NCBI GenBank assembly: GCA_027257055.1
Contig: JAPVLO010000962.1
Coordinates: 186,001-250,000, forward strand
DNA length: 64,000 nucleotides
Source: Cephalopachus bancanus
Taxonomy: Eukaryota; Chordata; Mammalia; Primates; Tarsiidae
Reading direction: 5' to 3'
The first letter of the stretch is position 1; the number at the start of each line of letters is the position of its first letter. The notes below the pieces were generated by a model that saw nothing but the letters and a program-made list of their open reading frames with translations, had not been told where the DNA came from and did not search any database. Positions 57,765 to 64,000 of this stretch are shown piece after piece. The translations under genes and the position numbers were made by a program.

Positions 57765-58215
57765 TTTGGCATTCTAATGCTGCAAAACAAAACACCTGAT
57801 AACGTAAGGGTTTAAAACAATGACCACAAACTGGCACTCAAGCCCTCAATTCCATGTCTTAAGCTGGACTTGAGGGCTTTGGCTGGGCTCACTCACAGGC
57901 TGAGAACTGACCAGCTACAGGCAGATGAAGACTAGCTGTAGCTAGTTCTGTCTACGTGTCTTTAATTGTCTGCTTTTCACTTGTGTTTGATGGCTTAGCC
58001 TAGCCTATTCTTACTTATAGTGATAGCACAGATGTAAGGGTACAAATCAAAGCTTGCAAATCTTTTTCAAGCTTCTGCTTTAGAAACACTTGCTAACATT
58101 CCATTGACACAGAGCCAGATCCAGAGTAAGGGTGGGAGAATACTACAAGGTTGTAGGTCCAAAAGCATGAACACAGGGTGATAGAAGAAGGGACAATAAG
58201 GAAATCGATCTACCA
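57765..58215 (-). mobile_element. MLT1-type (MLT1J/K-like) LTR, minus strand
   Basis: It reads gctgcaaaacaaaacacctg, ggctttggctgggctcactc, acaggctgagaactgaccag, cattccattgacacagagcc and ggaaatcgatctaccacata. This parallels the antisense MLT1J/K layout. Alignment would be needed to fix the subfamily. Confidence 0.6.
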
Positions 58216-60235
58216 CATATGGTATGAACACATTGAGTACTACTATAAAGGGTCATAATCACTTGTATGGCATTATAACCCACACATATATAGCCTCTCC
58301 CTATCAGGCATCTTCATTCAAGGGATCTATGTATTCCAAAATCCATGTAGAAAATTGAAATTTATAACCTGTTTGAGAATGATTAATTTAATAAAAGCAA
58401 TACCAGAAGACATGACATGGCAATTTGATTGGCCTAAGCAGAGTATGTTTGTATTCTAGGAGTAGCCAATTTACCAGGTTCAGGCCATCCACAAAAACTT
58501 TAGGAGAAGAAAGTCGTAAATACAAGAGAAACTCCCTTCATTAGATCTTATGATTTGCCCCTTTGTGCTTGCTTTCTAGGATATGAAAATCAAGGACAAT
58601 AATATTTCTAACTTCAATAAAATATTCTTTTTAGATTTCCTGTTTCATGTTTTCATGTGGTCTTACTACTTCATTTTATAATATAGTTTTTCTGTTTTAT
58701 CTAGATTTCCCAAAGGGTCTACCTTCATTCTGTGACTTGTTCTGATTCAGTTGACTATTCTAATAATAACTTAGTAATAAACTATGACTAAAGCCTGTGT
58801 CACAAAATCATTTTCGTCTTCGGTCTCTTAGTGTCATTCCAATTAATATGAGAACATTATTTTCCACTGCTTCATAAAACATGTTATTTTGCTATAAACA
58901 TATTGATATACCACAAATCAGAATAAAATATGGAAATAAAAAATATCTAAAAATTGACTCATGACTAAACACAAACACATGCTAGGACTTACTTAGTTTT
59001 AGCCTATTAGGGAAAAATATAGATAATCATTTTATTTGATTTATCTATTTTAATGTTCTTTATTGGCTGACTTTTAAAATAATTTCTCATCAAAAAGTCT
59101 CAACTCATATAAAAAAGTTATTTCTGGTGATCAAGAATATTATGGGGCATACAATTAGAATTAAATATCTTATTTGAGGAAGCAATTTAAATGCATGGTA
59201 TACCTATTCAAGATTTGAGGCCTGGTTTCAGAAATTTGGGCCAGAGAAACTCTGAAATGCTCCAGGCATATTTCCTGGCTGTTTCTTGCATCACCTTTTC
59301 TGACTCTGTGGCCAAGACTCATAGCTTCAAGAGTCGGATGTTGATTGTCAATGTGTTACTAATAAAAAGTTAAGCACTCAGATTTTTAAACCAGACATAT
59401 TTGCAAAAACCATTGCAATTTCTTATTTTTCTTTCTGTATCAGCTATTCATCTTACACTCCTAGGAAGCAATGCATGACTTCATTCATTATGATCTATGT
59501 TTCGGTCTGAACAATTCAGGAATATTCATCAAGATTTGCCATTAATCAGTTAAAGATGTTCACAAACAAAGCCAATGAATAATGCATATAAAATCGAGTA
59601 CATGTGCCCTAATGATGAATAATCATCAACTGATCTGGAATTTGTTAATAACTTATGAATATTTATCTCTGGATGGTACTCCTGTACAATTCACAATTCC
59701 ACAAAAACTGTTTCCTTGTACATTGCATCCTGCACTTTTGCTGAATATGCCTTTGGGACCATTAAATATTTTTCCTAGAGGGTTTTAATACAATAAAAAT
59801 TGAGACTATGATGTCATCTGCAGACCTTACTAAACACACCAGAAACCCTTATTTATTTCCATAATCTCAATCTAGCAGATTTATCTTGGGTAATATTGCC
59901 TTTTACCATATGATTTCTTTATATATGACAGAAAGATGGCTATGTGAAGCCTACTTAACTAGTCAGATGTGAAATTGTGAAAGAATAAAACAAACTGAAA
60001 ATTGAATGCCGGAAATAACATTTTCCTTAAGCAGTCACTAATTTTATGCCAGGTGCAGACTGTACCCCCCCCCTCATCAATTTATGTCTTCTTAGTGTGC
60101 CCTCTGGCCACTTGCAAATTGGAAATTTCACAACAACTTTGGGCTGAGTATTTATATGAGATGAGACACTTCAGCCTAGGATTGTCATCAGCTGGCCCTT
60201 CTCAGGATGAAGAGAATTAACAAGCAACGTTTTTG
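58216..60235. other. Unassigned DNA
   Basis: About 2 kb with no supportable gene or named repeat. Several short plus-strand frames (59191-59373, 59582-59788, 60002-60220) show no recognisable domain. Confidence 0.4.
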
Positions 60236-60239
60236 GAAC

Positions 60240-60385
60240 TCTTCAAGTGTTCTGAGTGCTTGGCAATCATTTACCAGTTAATCCTCCTTTGAGGGAGGTC
60301 AGCCCTCAGCTTGAATTTTCACATGAAGTATTTCACACAGATGTTAAATGATCTCTAAAGGCCACAGTGCAGCAAATCTGGGATA
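60240..60385 (-). mobile_element. Probable MIR SINE, minus strand
   Basis: gttctgagtgcttggcaatc, accagttaatcctcctttga and gagggaggtcagccctcagc fit an antisense MIR path (gttctaagcgctttacatgt, taatcctcacaaca, gaggtaggtac). It is highly diverged. Confidence 0.4.
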
Positions 60386-60579
60386 ATAAAAAATAATCAG
60401 AGACAGACCTGGCAAAATTAGGGAGCAGGAAACGTATACTTTTGGCTGCCCCATTGGATGCTCTTTCTGGATGCATCTCATAACAAAAGCATAGTTATTG
60501 TTCACTATCTGTCAGCATCCATCTTGCCTTAGCAGTCACCCCACTTCAGCTTGTCCACTCTGCAAACGACCTGTACTAT

Positions 60580-61180
60580 AGGAGGGGGAACCCTCCAGAC
60601 CCGGAATTTAATTATTAACAATTGTGTATTTATTCTTATATGTTTAAACTTCAGTCACCTTCAAAGTACTCTCTGTTTGATGCAATACACCTATGGAGAT
60701 GCTTTCTTCACTGCTCACAACAGTTTTTTGAACTTGTCAATTTTGATGCCTTTCAGTGCTTCTGCTGTTTTTTTGTTTCACCTCTTCCACATTGGCAAAA
60801 AGTTTCTCTTTGAGACTTTTCTTGTCTGGGAAACAAACAAACAAAAAGTTGCTTGGGATGAGATCAGGTGAATAGGGAGGGTGGGGCACCAGGGTTATAT
60901 GGTGTTTGGTCAAAAACTGCCGAACACTCAGCATGGTGTGGGCAGGCAAGTGTGTTTGTCATAGTGGAAGAACAAATCACCTGCTTTCCACATCATGCGA
61001 CATTTCTTCCAGAAATCGTGGCACACCCATCTTAAAACTTCTAGATAAAACTTTGGTTGACCGTTTGAGCTGAATAAACAAATTCTGAATGTACTATAAG
61101 AGGACTGCACTCTAAAAGACAATTCCAGGTTTATTTGGGTCCCCTCTTGTACACTTCTGCCAAGTCTTCTTAACAAAATG
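60580..61180 (-). mobile_element. Mariner DNA transposon, minus strand, partial
   Basis: The 3' terminal repeat lies at the left (ggagggggaaccctccagac, next to tata). On the minus strand the frame at 60737-60949 shows the mariner block SVRQFLTKHHITLVPHPPYS followed by PDLIPS. Upstream (60928-61176) a shifted frame carries the WKAGDLFFHYD block, which contains a catalytic Asp. Frames are broken and the N-terminal half and 5' terminal repeat were not found. It is not functional. Confidence 0.88.
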
Positions 61181-61768
61181 TTTTATATCCGGCTACTCTC
61201 CATCTTTTCTCTGGTAGAGAAGTACTAAGTTACCTCCACAGTTAACCTGCATTTGGTCACTGAAATATCTTGTAGAGGGAAACTTCTGGAAGTTCTCTTT
61301 AAACAACCTTTAAGTAAATACATACTGTGCCCTTTGCCAGGGCCACCTCTGGAGAAATATGTGGTAAAAATTTTATATCAGTTTTCTTCAGAAGATCTTA
61401 AAAGTTACCTGGTTATTTCATGGAAAGATTGTGCAGTCAAGCCAGTGAAAGGTTCATAATCAACCAGTGCACACACAGCAGTGATTAGAGCAAGATTGAA
61501 TCAGCAAGTAGATTGCATCTTCGCCTAGACTTTTTATCCAGTCTGTCAGGATATATTAATAAGGGTAAATGGTTTTTTGGGTGTGTTCAGGCAAATTACT
61601 TTGAGACTGTAAGTTCCATTGATGTCACACATTGGGTGGTTACATTCCTCAATTTATAAGGAAAGTTGATGGCTGCTATGAGATCAGTCTGTATTTATAA
61701 TAAGTATTCTATTTAAGGGGAAAAAGGGGAGTCTGGGAACGATTTTGCTTTCTTAAGAGTTCAGGACA
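61181..61768. other. Unassigned DNA between mariner and Alu
   Basis: About 590 bp with no gene. The frame at 61253-61459 has no domain. The missing half of the mariner is not obvious here. Confidence 0.4.
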
Positions 61769-61782
61769 ATTTCACACTTTTT

Positions 61783-62069
61783 TTTTTTTTTTTTTGAGTT
61801 GGAGTCTCACTCTGTCGCCCAGACTGGAGTGCAGTGGCCGCTCCCAGCCACCGCAGCCTCGACCTGCTGGGCTCCGGCAATCCTTCCGCCTCAGCCTTCC
61901 AAGTAGCCAGAATTACAGGCATGCGCTACCACGCCCGGCTGATTTTTTGATTTATTGTAGAGATGAGGTCTCGCTGCCCAGGCGGGTCTCGAACCCGCGG
62001 GCTCAGGCAATCCACTCACCTCAGCCTCCCAAAGGCGTGGGATTACAGGCTGAGCCACCGATCCCGGCT
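61783..62069 (-). mobile_element. Alu SINE, class D, minus strand
   Basis: A full dimer with an approximately 17-T tail. It lacks acttg (gtctcgctgcccagg) and has aaaggcgtggga. Target duplications atttcacactttt lie at 61769 onward and 62071 onward. It is well preserved. Confidence 0.97.
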
Positions 62070-62084
62070 TATTTCACACTTTTT

Positions 62085-62710
62085 AAAGTGTTTATTTCCA
62101 GACCAAGCTTTTAAGTGAACATATACATTTTAAAGACATTTCTTCATGAACCCCTCTGCACTGCATCCAAATGACATTAGTATTTAAATAATCAGTAACT
62201 GGCCATAATAGTAATTGTGCATTGCTTAAAAAAAGTGATTTCAAATAGACAATGGTAAATATAATGACACTATAAAGAAATAAACTTTGAAATCTGCATG
62301 AGAGGCTGAACTGGAAAAGCTAGACTGTAGAGATTATTTTAAAATTACCAACAATCCTGATATTCACACACCTCCCCCTTTATATATAGGTTTAACATTT
62401 TCTCCCTAAAGGAAGACCAGTTCTTCTAAATACATATAAAATGTTATGAAAATAATTTTATTCTTTTTTGTATGCATTTATCCCATATAAGATTCAGCAG
62501 CATGAAGCACATTATTTTTCGGCTCTTTTAAATGAGGTAATTTCATACCCAGATTTTTCAAAACTTTTACCTCTCTCAGCTTGCTAGCATTTTGTATAGG
62601 TCTAATACATTATCAACACAATTTATTTTCTGTAAGTTTATTCTTGTTGCAAAAAGAATTATTCTCATTTTACAGTTCATATTTCTTATAAAAATTGTAA
62701 TACTATTTTT
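62085..62710. other. Unassigned AT-rich DNA
   Basis: About 620 bp with no gene or named repeat. Confidence 0.45.
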
Positions 62711-62719
62711 TAAAGTGAT

Positions 62720-63035
62720 GTTCTTTTTGGCTGCGTAGTATTCCATTGTGTATATGTACCGCATTTTTTTATCCAGTCCTCTTTTCATGGGCAGCACAGT
62801 TGGTTCCGTGTTCTTGCTATTGTGAACAATGCTGAGATAAACATATGTGTGCAGGTATCTTGTTAATAGTGACCTGAGTTCTTCTGGGTATATTCCCAGT
62901 AGGGGGATTGCGGGGTCACATGGAAGGTCGATTTTTTAGAACTTTTAGGAATATCCACAGAGGCTGTACTAGTTTACACTCCCACCAACAGTGTAGAAGT
63001 GTTCCCTTTTTGCCACATCCTCGTATTGCTATAAG
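62720..63035 (-). mobile_element. 5'-inverted part of a LINE-1 insertion
   Basis: Antisense ORF2 end: ggctgcgtagtattccattg, catgggcagcacagttggtt, tgggtatattcccagtaggg and tttacactcccaccaacagt. It joins directly to a sense 3' UTR. Both halves share one flanking target duplication, so this is a single twin-primed insertion. Confidence 0.92.
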
Positions 63036-63230
63036 AAAAGGATTGAAAGTGGCTGGAACCTGTGGGGAGGGGGGTGGGAGAGTGGGGAGGTGGGATTGAC
63101 AGTAGTCAATATCTGCCTAGGGAAGGGGGGGGCACACCTTATTGTTAAGGGTAACTGCACGGTGAATATTTGTATACCTAGCCCTGAATTGTACCCCACA
63201 ATTTTAAATAAAAATTAAAAGAGGAAAAGA
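63036..63230 (+). mobile_element. 3' part of the same LINE-1 insertion, sense
   Basis: Sense 3' UTR: ggctggaacctgtggggagg, attgacagtagtcaatatct, gcacaccttattgttaaggg, gaatatttgtatacctagcc, and gaattgtaccccacaatttt to an A-rich tail. Target duplications aaagtgat lie at 62712-62719 and 63231-63238. Confidence 0.92.
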
Positions 63231-63244
63231 AAAGTGATATGTGT

Positions 63245-63425
63245 ATTTAAAATAAATGCCTTGCATGTATTAGTTCACTTAACCTTTTATGCCTCTCTTA
63301 GGCAGTTACTTTTATTATCCCAATTTTAATAAGGAAAAAAAGACCCAGAGTCACACAGTTAATAAGTAGCCAAATTAGGATGAAACAGAGGCCTTTTAAA
63401 CATAAGGCTAGAATTCTTAAGGAAT
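63245..63425 (-). mobile_element. MIR SINE, minus strand
   Basis: Antisense MIR: gcatgtattagttcacttaa, ggcagttacttttattatcc, caattttaataaggaaaaaa, acccagagtcacacagttaa and taagtagccaaattaggatg. These correspond to acatgtattaactcatttaa, ccccattttacagatgaggaa and ggtcacacagctagtaagtgg. Confidence 0.85.
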
Positions 63426-63484
63426 ACTTGATTGTGTTTTTAAATATCTAATAATACTACAAAACTGATTTTAAAAAATGCCCT

Positions 63485-63782
63485 GCCAGGCTCGGTGGCT
63501 CAGTCCTGTAATCCTGCGCTTAGGAGGCCGAGGTGAGTGAATTGCCTGAGTCCGCAAGTTTGAGACCCGCCTAGGCAACTTGGTGAGCTCATCTCTTCAA
63601 TAAATCAAAAATATTAGCCAGGCATGGTAGTGCGCGCCTGTGGTTCTAGCTACTTGGAAGGCTGAGGCGGAAGGATCGCCGGAGCCCAGCAGGTCGAGGT
63701 TGCTGTAGCCGGGACCGTGCCACTGCACTCCAGTCTGGGGACAGAGTGAGACTCCAACTCAAAAAAAAAAAAAAAAAAAAAA
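63485..63782 (+). mobile_element. Alu SINE, class N, plus strand
   Basis: A full dimer with a 20-A tail. It keeps acttg (gcaacttggtgag, followed by a 3-bp loss) and reads tgcgcttaggagg. The right arm carries gggaccgtgccactgc instead of gggagcggccactgc. A short target duplication (tgccct/agccct) is likely. Confidence 0.95.
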
Positions 63783-63913
63783 GCCCTATGTCTGCATCAA
63801 TTATTATTTCTCTCATATTCTTTAATTTCTTCTTTTAAAAAGTATTTATCTCCATATTTCTAGTTAATATAGTTTATGGAATAACTTATTTATTTTTCAA
63901 TATTGGACGTTAC

Positions 63914-64000
63914 TTTTTTTTTTTAATTTTTTTGATTCGGGTTTCACTCTATCCCATAGGTTGAAATGCACTAGTGTTCTCGTGGCTCACTGCAACATCA
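63914..64000 (-). mobile_element. Alu-related SINE, minus strand, cut by window end
   Basis: Poly-T, then gattcgggtttcactctatc, ccataggttgaaatgcacta and gtggctcactgcaacatca. An older AluJ-like right arm that continues beyond the window. Confidence 0.8.

Noticed and set aside
1..64000. CRISPR arrays, bacterial operons or viral genomes
   Set aside because: All repeat structure is explained by primate transposons and microsatellites. There are no spaced identical repeats and no dense coding.
1..64000. Human origin
   Set aside because: The dominant Alus differ from AluJ, AluS and AluY at many fixed positions and share a lineage-specific linker and right arm.

Overview
Nuclear genomic DNA from a non-anthropoid primate, most likely a tarsier. 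The organism call is inference. It rests on the dominant SINE, a two-armed 7SL-derived Alu. Its left arm opens gccgggctcggtggctcagc, its arms are joined by a caataaatcaaaaaattagc linker, and its right arm reads gcggtggccgggagcggccactgcac. That differs from human AluJ/S/Y as I know them and from the lemur/loris Alu types. At least 18 copies are present, many with clean target-site duplications (TSDs). A few older AluJ-like copies and LINE-1, L2, MIR, MLT1, MER5A, hAT and mariner remnants fit a primate background.

No complete protein-coding gene, tRNA, rRNA or other known RNA gene could be supported. The window is AT-rich and intergenic or deeply intronic. The longer open frames are shadows of Alu, (GT)n tracts or decayed L1. 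Two short segments resemble exon ends: an RFX-like box with a strong Kozak ATG and a splice donor near 20.95-21.0 kb, and an acceptor, 20-codon open tail, TAA and AATAAA at 44.71-44.78 kb. Both are low-confidence candidates.

Layout. 0-11 kb: opposed Alus at 0.9 and 1.5 kb, MIR, HAL1-like and L1M remnants, and a small rearrangement in which about 57 bp near 4.85 kb reappears inverted at 7.15 kb. 11-15 kb: an L2 and an AluJ whose centre carries (TG)n. 15-24 kb: two Alus, a minus-strand L1 with a 14-bp TSD, MIRs, and a long minus-strand L2 split by an MLT1. 24-31 kb: a 235-bp mariner-type MITE abutting a (TG)n tract, a MER5A, and about 3.7 kb of minus-strand L1M carrying an L1 3' fragment and three Alus. 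31-36.5 kb: an AluJ, an 888-bp solo LTR, and an L1 3' end. 36.5-43 kb: MIRs, a head-to-head inverted Alu pair, an L1 3' UTR split by an Alu, and two more Alus. 43-50 kb: mostly unassigned unique DNA with a (TC)n tract and a hAT remnant. 50-57 kb: an L2 split by an Alu, three more minus-strand Alus in 4.6 kb, a mariner remnant and a plus-strand Alu. 57-64 kb: L1M, MLT1-like LTR, a second mariner, an Alu, a 5'-inverted (twin-primed) L1, MIR and two terminal Alus.

The young Alus fall into two classes defined by two linked changes. One class (here 'D') lacks the five bases acttg in the left arm (gggcagcgagacc instead of gggcaacttggcgagacc) and reads cgcgcctttggg. The other ('N') keeps acttg and reads as gcgctttggg or a variant of it. 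I found no confident previously undescribed multi-gene system. The noteworthy content is lineage-specific transposon biology and a few rearrangement scars.
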